Source: Globodera rostochiensis (taxonomy: Eukaryota > Nematoda > Chromadorea > Rhabditida > Heteroderidae). From it: 64,000 bases of DNA. This document shows, in pieces, positions 1 through 11,400 of this stretch. The position numbers and the translations under genes are program-made. Position 1 is the stretch's first letter. Each line of letters starts with the position of its first letter. The notes beneath the pieces were generated by a model that did not search any database, had not been told where the DNA came from, and worked only from the letters and a program-made list of their open reading frames with translations. The DNA lies in assembly GCA_018350325.1 (NCBI GenBank), contig JAEVLN010000006.1, forward strand, positions 124,001 to 188,000. The letters are read 5' to 3'.

Positions 1-556
1 TTTGTCTTTGAACACCTCCAACCCCCCCCCCCTCCCCCTTAGGCTTTTTGTATTTGAACACCTCCAACCCCCCCCCCCCCCCCTCCCCTTTTTTGTCTTT
101 GAACACCTCCAACCCCCCCCCCCCCTCCCCTTTTTTGTCTTTGAACACCTCCAACCCCCCCCCCCCCTCCTCTTTTTTGTCTTTGAACACCTCCAACCCC
201 CCCCCCCCCTCCCCCTTAGGCTTTTTGTATTTGAACACCTCCAACCCCCCCCCCCCTCTCCCCTTTTTTGTCTTTGAACACCTCCAACCCCCCCCCCCTC
301 CCCTTTTTTGTCTTTGAACACCTCCACCCCTCCCCCCTCCTCTTTTTTGTCTTTGAACACCTCCAACCCCCCCCCTTAGGCTTTTTGTATTTGAACACCT
401 CCAACCCCACCCCCCCCTCCCCTTTTTTGTCTTTGAACACCTCCAACCCCCCCCCCCCTCCCCTTTTTTGTCTTTGAACAGCTCCAACCCCCCCCCCTCC
501 CCTTTTTTGTCTTTGAACAGCTCCAACCCCCCCCCCCCCTCCCCTTTACCCCCAAC
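1..556. repeat. C-run minisatellite in MIOS intron
   Basis: About ten imperfect tandem units of roughly 45-55 bp. Each joins a run of 8-15 C to a short T-rich linker containing TTTGAACACCTCCAA, with variants that carry TTAGGCTTTTTGTATTTG. The array runs off the left edge of the window. It lies directly upstream of the first visible MIOS exon, so it is inside an intron of that gene and would be C-rich in its pre-mRNA (G-rich on the other strand). The last two units change AACACCTCC to AACAGCTCC, showing unit divergence at the array edge. Confidence 0.9.
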
Positions 557-564
557 CCCCCTTA

Positions 565-3500
565 GCTTTGCCTGCCACGCCCATAACACGGTCTTTGTGT
601 ACGATCGGCGTTATTTGAGCTCCTCACCGTTGCATGAAATTGAAGCATGCGTAAGTGAAAGAATTATTTATTTATTTAAGTGACGTGCTCCTTTCGTTAT
701 TTCAAATTCCAATTTTAAGTCGAGTGCCAAAGCACTAAACAAATTGTCTTGGCACCGCCGGCGGCTCTTTCATTTGACTGCTTTGGCCAAGGACAGTGGC
801 AATCTCTTCCATCTTTCCATTTCCTCAGCCGCCTTCGCCGAACAGCAAAACAATTTGGCAGGCCCTGCCGACCCATCCGAAATTTACAGACATTTGGACC
901 CGTCGCAACGGAACGGTCTTGACGCCGCAGAACACAGCTACGCCGTCCATCTTTATTCGGTTGATGGCTTAATCATTCGTTAATTATGGGGATCTTTTTT
1001 AATTATTGTTTTAGGTGCCTGAAGTGAACGCGTTGGCGTCCTTCGACTGGCACCCGACTGTCAGCGAACGGTTGGCGCTGTTTTCTGCGCAAGAAAAGCG
1101 AATGGTCCACTCACAAACGATCGCCGCTCCAAAAAGAATTTGCATAATTAATGTGAATTGTGCGCGAGTGCTGTGACTTGTTAATTGTGTTCGGTACTTT
1201 CAGCTTCGCGAGGATGTGACTTCCGCAATTGGAGCCGGCGGAGACTTTGTCATTTCGGGGGGACGGAAGTTGAACTTTGAGAGCAGCGACAGATTCCTTT
1301 CGGAATCCGCCGAAAACAGCAACATCGTGGACATGGAGAAGCTGTTCAAAAGACGTATTCTCGCTGGTTATGGCTACGGGAATACGCTGAACCCATCGTC
1401 AAGTGAATTTAATTTCTTGAGATTTTATTGAACGCGTTGTTTAAGCATTGCTCGAATATTCGAGGAAAGCCATCGAAGAGGACCCTCTCGCCTCGGAGGA
1501 TTTGCGCTTTTGTTGGGATTGGCTTTGGATGCTATTCCAATCGTCGGACGCGAGCGAAGTTCAGAAGAATTACGGAACGATGTGCAAAAGACGTTTTGGA
1601 GGCCGCCATTAAGACGTATATGCTTTAGATTTGCCGGCGTCAAGCACATTCTGAAGGGCACCAAGTCGAGTTCGACCATCAAACAGGACGAGATAACCTA
1701 CAGAAACCGAGTGGGTCCACCCGTCGAAGGCAATGTTTTTTTATGAAAAATGCAGATTTTTGTCAACGAAAAACGACTCAAAATTTTGCGGATGTGCAAT
1801 TGGCCCAACTACGCGGTTCGCGACGAGTGCAAGGCGCGGTTTGACGAGATCGCGGAGCAGGGAGGAGGGGTCTCCGGAATCACCCGCGCGGCGGCATTGG
1901 CACTTTTTTCGGTGCAAGGACTGCTCAGCAAAGAAGTGAATTAGGGTCGTGTGATTAACTGCAATTTGATGGGCCATCTTTCCTTAAAGCATTTGACCCA
2001 TCTGAGCGAATACACTCATTCGCGCGAGTTTGCTGAGACGACGGGTCATTCTGCCGATTTCGTTGCCAATTACCAGAGAATGGCTGAAACGGTGCTGAAC
2101 GTTCTGCAAAAATACGACGGCGTTCGGGTGCCGGACTATGAAAATGTTTGTGAGAAATTGGTGGGGGACGACTATTTGCTAGCGATCGTCAAGGTATAAT
2201 GTTTTCGGTGGTTGAACGGCTTGGTCTTGAGTTCACATTCACTTTCAGTTCCTTGCCCGACGTGACAAAATATACAACCGCATTTACAATGAGATCTTCG
2301 AGAGTGTGAGCATTTACATCGGCACTTTTTGACCAACACATTTAGGACCCCTCGTTAATTCCATTTGCTTGCAGAAGATGGCACTGAAAGACAAATTAGC
2401 CTTTGCCGCCATTCACATGGACGACGACTTTCTCGGCACCGCTCTCGAAAAGCTCGTTGATCGGCTCACCTCCGAACGTCCCCTGAGCGCTTTGCTCGTC
2501 ATTGGCCTCGACGATCAGCCCGAAAGCCATCAGCTGTTGCACCGGTCCACACAAATATTTATAAAGCAAATTCAAATATTCATTATTTCTCGAACCAAAT
2601 TAATATTTAAAATAGACCAAACATTATTCAGTTATCTCGACCAAACCGGCGACCTTCAAACCGTGTCGCTTTTGCTCGCCACTGGCAATTGTTTCCGCAA
2701 ATGCGCAATGCTTCAAGGGACGACGGTGACATCATCCGTTGGCGTCAAAGCGTCTGAACTTTTGGAGCGCGCAATGTGTGCACATTTTTGTTGATCCAAA
2801 ATAGCGAATTTTTAGTTTGGGAGGGCGAGGGGGGGGGCTTCCGGGTACGATCGATCAATCTGCGGGGGGGGGGCTTACGGGTACGATCGATCGATCTGCG
2901 GGGGGGGGGGCTTCCGGGTACGATCGATCGATCTGCGGGGGGGGGGGGGGACTTACGGGTACGATCGAACGATCAATCGATCTGCGGGGGGGGGCTTCCG
3001 GGTACGATCGATCGATCTGCGGGGGGGGGGGGCTTCCGGGTACGATCAATCGATCTGCGGGGGGGGGGGGGACTTACGGGTACGATCGAACGATCAATCG
3101 ATCTGCGGGGGGGGGGGACTTACGGGTACGATCGAACGATCAATCGATCTGCGGGGGGGGGGGACTTCCGGGTACGATCAATCGATCTGCGGGGGGGGGG
3201 GGGGGACTTACGGGTACGATCAATCGATCTGCGGGGGGGGGGGGACTTACGGGTACGATCAATCGATCTGCGGGGGGGGGGACTTACGGGTACGATCGAA
3301 CGATCAATCGATCTGCGGGGGGGGGGGGGACTTCCGGGTACGATCGATCGATCTGCGGGGGGGGGGGGGGGGGACTTACGGGTACGATCGATCGATCTGC
3401 GGGGGGGGGGGGGACTTACGGGTACGATCGATCTCTGCTTGTTGATTAAAATAAAGCGACGTTTAGTGAATCGGAAGCTCGTGGCAATTTGAGAAGGAAA

Positions 3501-4332
3501 AGTTTGCATTGTTTCCGCGACTATGTGCAATTGCTAAATCGATGGAAATTTTGGTAAGAAAAAGTATTTGTTTTAAATAAACCCATATTTTTAGGTTGGT
3601 AAAAACTTTCATTTGTTTGTTTTTGAGACCAAAAAATGGGACGGGAGAAATCGACCGTTCGAAAGTGACGTCCGTTCAGGTGGGCGGGGGGGGGGGATTT
3701 GTTGCTGAATTCATTCCCAAAAACTATCGAATGTTTAGGCAGTAATTGCGTGTAACTTTTGTGCATTGCCCATTTATCCGACAATTGCCGAACGCATTGA
3801 AAGTCTTCGCGTTTATACGCCAAAAATCGCTTCCTTTTCACGCCGTCTGGGCCCAAATTCGAGGACTCGCACAATGTCATGTTTATGTCGAAAGCCTTTG
3901 CCTAAGGTCGGTCGGCAGTGGAAACTTCGCCCATTGACAATTCCCTGGGGGGGGGGGGGACGAGTAAATCAGAAAAGCGGTAAAATGACAGATTGGAGGG
4001 AATTCCATCGGATGTTCCGTTTCCCGGCCGCCGCGCCCTTGTCGGATTAACATTTATTTAAGTGCGTAATTTGCCGAAAACACCTTGGCAACGCGTTGGA
4101 GCCTGAGTCGGGGCAGTGCGATGAAGGGAACGCGGCCTCTGTGATCGATCACTGGGTGGTCTGGTGCAGCAGCTGCAGCCATGGCGGACACTTGGCCCAC
4201 GTGCGCGATTGGTTCAGCGAATATCCGATGTGTGCCGCAAGCGGATGCGAGTGCAATTGTGTGAAGAGAGATCATCAGCTGAGGGACGAACTGATCGGCT
4301 CTTCTTTTGGAATGGGCGAAGAATGTCAATGA
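565..4332 (+). CDS. MIOS: MIOS/SEA4 homologue, GATOR2 subunit (5' partial)
   Basis: MIOS is a GATOR2 component that relays amino-acid sufficiency to TORC1 at the lysosome. The first visible exon (565 to about 652) encodes a WD40 strand with FVYDRR. Exons from 720 and about 1014 continue the propeller (LNKLSWHRRRLFHLTAL; ALASFDWHPT). The middle exons give the alpha-solenoid, for example FAGVKHILKG and YLDQTGDLQTVSLLL. The C-terminal zinc module is clear: ACNFC at about 3750, CLCRKPLPK spliced to CVICRKHLG (intron 3907-4062), then WCSSCSHGGHLAHVRDWFSEY and a final CxC pair ending at TGA 4332. Inferred introns include 1403-1445, about 1581-1627, 2545-2631, 2776-3466 (filled by a minisatellite), 3554-3594 and 3680-3738. 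The first part of the WD40 propeller lies upstream of the window. Identity is strong from the C-terminal pattern; some central exon edges are uncertain. Confidence 0.88.
2826..3436. repeat. G-run minisatellite in MIOS intron
   Basis: About 15 tandem units, each a run of 8-16 G followed by CTTACGGGTACGATCGATC or an ACTTCCGGGTACGATC variant and CGATCTGC. Some units carry an extra GAACGATCAATC insertion, so there are two or three unit classes. It sits wholly inside the MIOS intron 2776-3466. The open frames through it on both strands come from unit lengths and are not genes. Confidence 0.92.
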
Positions 4333-4613
4333 AAGTCCAAATTAAATGTTTCATTTAGTCTTGTCATCAATACCGGCCCGTTTATTGACCATTTCATTTG
4401 TATACAATGTGACTTTAAAGATACGAACAAAAAGAGGTTTAAAAAACTAAACAGACAATAAAAGGGAATAAATGCAATTCCAAGGCTTGAGGAATAATAA
4501 AATTAATTAATAATTATGAAAGAAAGGGGAAGAGAGAGATTACCCATCAAATGAGGGAATGAGATCATTATTCTAAAAACAACAACGAACTATTGCGGGT
4601 GTCTTGCAGCTAA

Positions 4614-7600
4614 TTAATGTTTGTACACCTGCCTGGAGATTGAACTTCCAAACTTTGTCTTGTAGTCTTCGAACAAAATGTCGTTTAGATTATGTTCTGG
4701 AGGAATGTTACGCTTCCGATTGGATAATCTGACAGTGGCGGGCATTGCCGTTGGAGCATTATTGCTAACATCGTCCGGGTCCAATTTGTCACTGTCACTA
4801 CTCCCAACAACGCCTTCAGCCCCCAAAATGCCAATGTCGGAGGATTGCTTTGGCACCTGAAGAAAATAGTAATGGCTATTCGTGATGCTGTGCATGTCAA
4901 CGAATCGCCCACCTCCCTCCGGCCATTTGCCTTCGGCTTTCTCCTCCCACTTCCGCCCTGCTTCGACCCTTTGCCGTCAACTTCGTCCCCTCTCTTTCTG
5001 ACATTGACGCGGACAAGAAGGCTAACTTTTGTCTCGTCACTGCAAGCAATTGTCGTTGCACAGTCTTGCGAGTCCGCCAATATTGCGACCATTTCGGCAT
5101 CCATCGCCACCCATTCTTCCCTTTCTGCCCTCACTCCGTTGGCCGTTCCGTCCGAATTTCCATCGGCCATCAGCTCATTCTGTCCCTCGGGGCGTCCTTT
5201 TCTCTTCCCCTTTTTCTTCCGGTGATTTTCCCTCGACTGCGCGTCATTTCGCGTCATCCTATTTTTCTTCGCTGCTCTCGGAATTGGGACATTTTTGTAT
5301 AGTTTTCGAACATTTTCTGCATTTATCTGCTAAAAGGTGCATTTTCAGAGAAATCCAATCAAAATTATGTTCAACCATTTGCTTTTGTCCGTTTAATGTC
5401 ATCGAAAGTTTTGGTTCATTGGCCGCCATTGGCTCCGCCGCCTTTCGCCAAATGGGAATTCGCCCCGCCATTGTCAACGATCGGTTTAGCGGTGTTTTGA
5501 TGTCGACGGCTTCGAACTCTCGAGGTGAAACTGACTTCGAAGTTCGACACGGTTTTAACGTCTCCCTAAGGTCTAAATGAGAGTTTAAAATATTTAAAAA
5601 TTTGCAAATAAAAAAACTCACATTTTAAGGCTTCGTCATTTTCACCGTTTTGTTCCGAATGATTTGGGGGCAGAGAGCCGGTCCGTCTCAGTAAATGTGC
5701 GGCCAGCGGATTTCCCACCGCGCCGTCCTCCGCCGCAGCGCGGCACATCCGGTAATCCGTCAGACGAAATTTATATTTTTGCGCTTCTTCACTTTCCGCC
5801 GTCTCATCCCCATCAACGTTTGTTTTTGGTGTAAATTGTACACGGGGACGGTTTTCGGCGCCGACAACATTTTGAGTAAAGTTGGCAGTCAAGCAGCCGT
5901 CGTTAAAGGCCCCCGTTCTGCGTCTGAAATAACGAAATGGTTCAATTTCTTAGCTATTAACGGAATACCTTTCACACGTAAGACATTCGCAATTGCAATT
6001 TTCGTCACCAAAAAAGTTGTGTCCGTAATAGCAATTGATCTCGTCGCCAGCTTTTATGTCCCTGAGAACGTTGATCGTTGCGGTTTGTTGTTTGTTTGGC
6101 ACGAACTTGCAGTTCGGGTTACAGTCGTGGTTAATGTAGGCGCCTGGGCCAAGCCAAAGTTGTGCACGCTTCTTTCTGAATTTCTCGTATAACTTTAAGA
6201 AAAAGTTGCTGGACTTTTTAAGAGCGATAAAAACAATTGTTTCTTCCCGCTCACCTTGTGCTGTACATCACCGAGAAGTCGTTGATGTCCTTGCGCAGTA
6301 TTTCCACCTCCTCCCCTTTGCTCAGCTCACCGATCACCCCAAAAAGATTGTCGATAGTGTCCCCCTTTTGCCAATTTCGGGTCGCTATTAGCATCCCGCC
6401 ACGTTTATTCTCCGCGCTGTATCTGTGGCAGGGCCGAAGCGTAAAGCCAGAGGAGACGTCGTACATCATCAGAAAGCGATGAAGCTAAAGCAAAATGGAT
6501 GAAGCTAAAGCAAAATGGCAATTAGTGAAAGAAAAGACGCTCACATGGTCTCTGAAGTTCTGTACTTCCTGGTCCGATTTGCCTGCCAGAAACTTTGTAA
6601 CAGTCCTTAATGTGAAAAGCGAATTCATCAGCCCATTTGCATCACCGCCATTCACAAAACTGCAAAGCATTTCGACCGTTTGCTTTCGTTCCTCCTCGAG
6701 CAATGGCCTATGACTAAATAAATATAAAAATTTGGCGTAATTCAAAAATATAAAACATACGACAAGCTCATTTTATGCGTTCGAAAGCCCAATATCGGAT
6801 CCACGAGAATGGCTGTACAAAGATCTGAAATAAAAATTGGGAAATTTCATTCCCGACCGGGGCAAAGTCAACTCTTCGAGATCTTTCATTGCTTTAAGAT
6901 TTTTTAAAAATCCAAAAAATTTTCCGTTACCGCTAAGTTTTGAATTCCGACACCCAGTAATATTTTTTACCGGGCTTTATTTTAGTAGAATATATGGAAC
7001 GGCCATCAACTCGTTTTTTAACCAACTCGTTTTTGGATCAACTCGTTTTTTCTGATTCAACTCGTTTTTTTAGTAACAAGAAGCATTTCTGAGCAGAAAA
7101 GGTGTTTCTAGGGGTATTCGGGGGCGTAGAACCCGAATATGACTCCCATTTTGCATAATTCTAAATCCCGAACCTGAATTCGAACATTTTTTAAAAAATT
7201 CAAAAATTTTCAGAAATTAATTTTTGCTCTCAAAATCGTTTAAAAAGCGCACAATTACAACAAAAAGGCTAGCAATGATCGAATATGCTTTTTGATCGAT
7301 TTTGAGCCCCAAAATTAATTTTTGAAAAATTCAGAATTTCTGAAAAATTTATTCGAATTCAGGTCCGGGGTTCGAAATTGGCAGAAAAGGAAATCAGATT
7401 CGGATTCTACGCCCCCCGAATACCCCCAGAGAACACCTTTTCTCAACTTTGAAAAATTTTTTTTTTTTTTAAATCATAGGTTAGATGATGTCTTATGGTA
7501 AATCTGATGTAATATTCGTGATCAGCGGCCCAATAACCCCCGAGTACTTCCAAGAATTGCATAAAAACCTTCAAATACCGCTCATTAAATGCTTTTTGTT

Positions 7601-7910
7601 ACTAGAAAAACGAGTTGAATCAGAAAAAACGAGTTGAATCAGAAAAAACGAGTCGAATCAGAAAAAACGAGTTGAATCAGAAAAAACGAGTTGAATAAGA
7701 AAAAACGAGTTGAATCAAAAAAAACGAGTCGAATCAGAAAAAACGAGTTGATTAAAAAACGAGTTGGTGAAAAACGAATAGATATTTTACCGAATATATA
7801 TAAATAATGGATAAGTAATTACCATCGTTTTCGCATAATTCCTTTGGTGTCATTTGGTGGCAACGACTTGGCCGTAATTGCAACATTGAAGAAGCAGTGC
7901 ATGAGATCAT
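4614..7910 (-). CDS. set-4: SUV4-20 type histone H4K20 methyltransferase
   Basis: This enzyme class di- and tri-methylates histone H4 lysine 20 in the nucleus. The first exon (7823-7910) ends in the family motif ...PKELCENDD and splices across a 1-kb intron to 6761-6824 ([13 protein letters not shown], then THKM). Exons 6545-6713 and 6255-6486 follow, the latter with [20 protein letters not shown] and [10 protein letters not shown]. Exon 5969-6175 has the SET core [16 protein letters not shown] and [14 protein letters not shown], then the post-[13 protein letters not shown], completed in exon 5622-5923 by the RRTGAF sequence seen in SUV4-20 proteins. The tail (5572 down to 4614) is basic ([10 protein letters not shown]) and ends in a poorly conserved acidic/serine segment. 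The ATG at 7908-7910 is the first in frame; a second Met lies shortly after. NHDC and the post-SET cysteines are intact, so an active enzyme is expected. Symbol follows the C. elegans orthologue. Confidence 0.9.
7005..7785. mobile_element. Nested inverted-repeat elements in set-4 intron 1
   Basis: The outer element has arms at about 7005-7090 (AACTCGTTTTTT units and AGTAACAAGAAGCATTT) and 7585-7776, where the inverse appears as a tandem array of AACGAGTTGAATCAGAAAA units (about nine copies). An inner pair of inverted arms lies at about 7096-7140 and 7405-7445 (AAAAGGTGTTTC and GGGGTATTCGGGGGCGTAGAA against TTCTACGCCCCCCGAATACC). So one small inverted-repeat element sits inside another. No coding sequence is visible. 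The inner arms contain the GAATTCGAAC/GTTCGAATTC signature seen in other repeats of this window. Confidence 0.75.
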
Positions 7911-8470
7911 TTGGGCTTAATTTATTTTAATATACCTAATTAAGGTGACGATTTTTAGTTAAGAATTCGAATAGGTAACTAAATATTTGATAAAAATGGC
8001 AATCCTAAAGGATTGCGGTCCCGACGGAAAACATTTATAAAATTTTAAATTAGGGATGCCCGGGCCCAAATTCGAACAATTTCAGAAGAAATTCTAGAGT
8101 TCTTTTCGACATCTCAGACTTTCGATCTTTAAGGATGTTTTGTGGAATTACAAGAAATTCGAATTTTAATTGCATTTTTTTATGAAAATCTTTCAAAAAA
8201 TAAATGATCTTGGCAAGAACATCAAAAGTGAAGTTTATGCTTTTCTTAATGAATTTTATATAAAAAAAATGCTTTTTTAATGAATTTTATATAAAATGTT
8301 GAAATGTGCATAAAAATCAAAAAGATGCATTTTGCAAAATTGAGTTCTCGACCAGACGCAGAACTTCCTCCGCCAAACCCAACAATTAATATTTTTTCTT
8401 ACATAAATATGTACATTTTCTTTTTATAGGCTCGTAGTTAATTATAAGTTCTTGTACGTAAAGCAAAGCG
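7911..8470. promoter_or_regulatory. Shared 5' region of divergent set-4 and citron-like genes
   Basis: 560 bp separate two start codons that point away from each other, so this AT-rich stretch must hold both promoters or 5' leaders. No TATA box or other specific site can be assigned. Around 8250-8300 there is a short direct repeat (TTAATGAATTTTATATAAAA twice). Confidence 0.4.
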
Positions 8471-11400
8471 ATGTCATCGACGGATAAGCTTCTTTCCATA
8501 ACGAAGAGGATCGATGTTCAGGTAACTCACATTGATAGAAAAAAGTTAATCGAAAACGATTGAATTTCACTAAATGAATGAGAAATTTAAGGAAAGTCGC
8601 ATTCAGCAACGGGACCTTCAACAGTTGAAGTACATAACAATTCGGAATTTTATTCAATAATATTTCAATGAAATTATGCCTTACAAATTAGATGTTTAGG
8701 GAACGTTATGACCAACTTTGTCTGCGTGACTCGGAAATGGGAGAGCTGATTAGCCGTGAGAAAGCGAGAAATCAGCTGCAGGTATAAAAGCAAGGAGAAA
8801 TTCCTCCTGGGTTTCACCCGATTCGGGGACTTTTGAGAAATTCCTTAAACAAAAATGCAATAAAAGGGTTTCCCCCGTCTCATCAACACTCAATTCATCA
8901 CCAATTAAGACCGAGACAATAACTTATTTCAACTTTAACTGACTCAGAAATTCTTAAAACCACTCGAAATTTCGAAGAGTTTAAGCTATTTAAGCAAACA
9001 CTTTTTTAATTACATTTGATAAATATTCTTCTACCAAATCAAAGCTTTGATTGGACAAGTTTAAAAAAATTTAACAACAATGGCTTTAACTCTTTGAAAT
9101 CTTTCGAGTGGCTTTTAGAATTTCTGAATCAGTTAAGGTTGAACGTTATTGCCCCGGTTTTGATTGGTTATGAGTTGGATTGACATCGCAATAAAAACCG
9201 GCCACCCTAAAAATTGAATATTTTTTTTATAGCCCCCCCCCCCCAAAAAATTGTTTCTGCCTACGGGCCTGTCCTGTCCTTCCAGTTATTGCCCTTTTTT
9301 TGAAATATTATCCACAAATATTTTTCTCTCTCTCCCTCAAACAATTAAAACCCTAGCAACTGGAGATTGAACGTCGTCAACAACAATTGGAGGAGAGTAC
9401 GAATACTATTCGAAGATTACAAGAAGAATTGGAAGCGAGGAAAACCGCCAACGACGTTCGATGGGAATTGGAAGAAAGTGAAACTTCGAAGTCGGAAGCA
9501 GAAATTGTCGATTTGAGGGGGAAAATTACGGGGTTGGAGGAGCGACTCAAAAAGGCACTTAATAATTATTGGGTTTTGCATTTGTTTAACATCAAATTAC
9601 AGAAAAAGATTGAATTGGAAGTGACGCTCGAGTTGATGAAGAGTCGGACGGACTCTTTTCAACGCGAAATTTCCGATCTCAAAGCTGAAATAAAGGCCAA
9701 AGACACAGAAATAGCCGAGCTGAGGGCGAAACAGCGGACAGTGGAAGCGACGGAGCAGAAACGGGAGGTATTAAAAGCATCATTTTATCGAACTTTAGGT
9801 AACCGATTTCTAATATTTTCAGTACCTGGACAAAATCAACCAGAAGTTGGGTTCCTTGGAGGCTCAAAACGAAAGTTTTCGGGGAAGGGTTGGCAGTTTG
9901 AAAGAAGAGAATCAAGAACTGACTCAGGTTTTTGTGGTAATATTTGTCGATTTTAACGGATTGAAGTTTAAGCGGTTCAAGCAGGCTGAAGAAGACAACG
10001 CGGCGCTCCAAATGCAAATAAATTCGTTGAGGGAACAATTAAATGCCTCCGAAGGGTTTTTAATTTATTTTTGTTCTTGTGAATTTTCACAAAATTCTTT
10101 ATAGCTCAACTAATTACACTTTTTCGCGACTTACCGATGAAATTGAGCGGGTGAAGCAGCAAAAGGCGCAATTGCGTTGTGAGCATGTTCAGCTGAAACG
10201 AAAGTGTGCGGAATTGGAAGCCGAAACATCGAAATTTAGCGAACAGATGGTCAATTTAATCGTTATTTTTCGACAATAATTGTTACACTTTTTAGAAGGA
10301 GATGGAGCTTTTAAATACGACTATCAATGATTTGCGCAGCAAATTCGAATCGGTTGATGCGGAGAAAAAAGCCATCGAGACTGAAACCCAACGGCTCAAA
10401 GAACGTCTTAAAAGCACAGAACAAGACCTGCAGGGGAAAGTAGCATACGAAACAAATAATTAATTCGCTAACATTTCCACTGTTTCAGCTGGACAAAATG
10501 GAAGGGATGGTTCGTGCGAATGAGGAAAGCGAAAATCCGCGGCTTAAGCTTCTCCAATCCGAGTTGGACTTGCAAAGGAGAAAGTGCGACGGCATGAAAC
10601 GGGCAATCGTCGAACTGGACGCGCAGTGCGAGAAACTGATGGTGTTTTTCCTTAATGTTCTTTAATTATTTTTTTTTAAAGACTCAACTTCGCGCAAATG
10701 ATGCTGATAAGAAAAAGGCTCAGAGCGAAAAAGAATTGCTGAAGAGAGAAATCACAAAACTGAGTTCGGAATTGACGGAAAAGATCAGAATGGAGAATGA
10801 AATGGCTTCTCTGAAGGATCGCAACAAATGGCTCAGTGACAAAATTGCCTATTTGGAGGTGTTTTTTTTGTTTAAATTTTTATTGAACCAATTTATTTCC
10901 CAATGACAGAGCGAGCTCAAAGAGACGAGCAACGATCATCGGACGGTATCAGACTCTTTTCTTGGGCCAAAATATTGAGGGAAATCGTCGCATTGTTTTA
11001 AGGAGTTAGCAAATTTGGCCGATCAGTTAGTCGCTTCATCGGAGGGATCTTCGCATTCGGAGGGGGCGGAAAGGGTTGGAGAGGTGAGGGCGAAAATGCA
11101 ATTAACCCACTAATGACATTATTAATTAAGGCACCGAAGATGGAGGCTCGCCTGCGTCAGCAAGAGGCGGAACTTCGCTCATTGCAAAGACAACTGGAAC
11201 AATGCGGAAAAGAGGGCACTTCACTGAGACAGGAAATAGACAAAATTCGGGTGGAAGCGGTGAAAACAAAGCAGGAGAACACCATTCTGAGACAGGCGAG
11301 GGACCAAATTGAACATTAAAACCATACGAATTGAATTGGTACAATTTGCAGAATTTTGACATTTGCCTGAAAAAGGCGGAATCGTTCAAGTCCGAATTGG

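Noticed and set aside
1..477. Asn/Pro/Leu-rich frames at the left edge
   Set aside because: C-run minisatellite read in three frames, with no coding signature.
1..556. CRISPR-like array
   Set aside because: The units are adjacent tandem repeats with no unique spacers, and the genome is eukaryotic.
2776..3530. Gly/Arg/Ser-rich open frames (plus) and Pro-rich frames (minus) in the MIOS intron
   Set aside because: Produced by the minisatellite unit length; the MIOS reading frame splices around the array.
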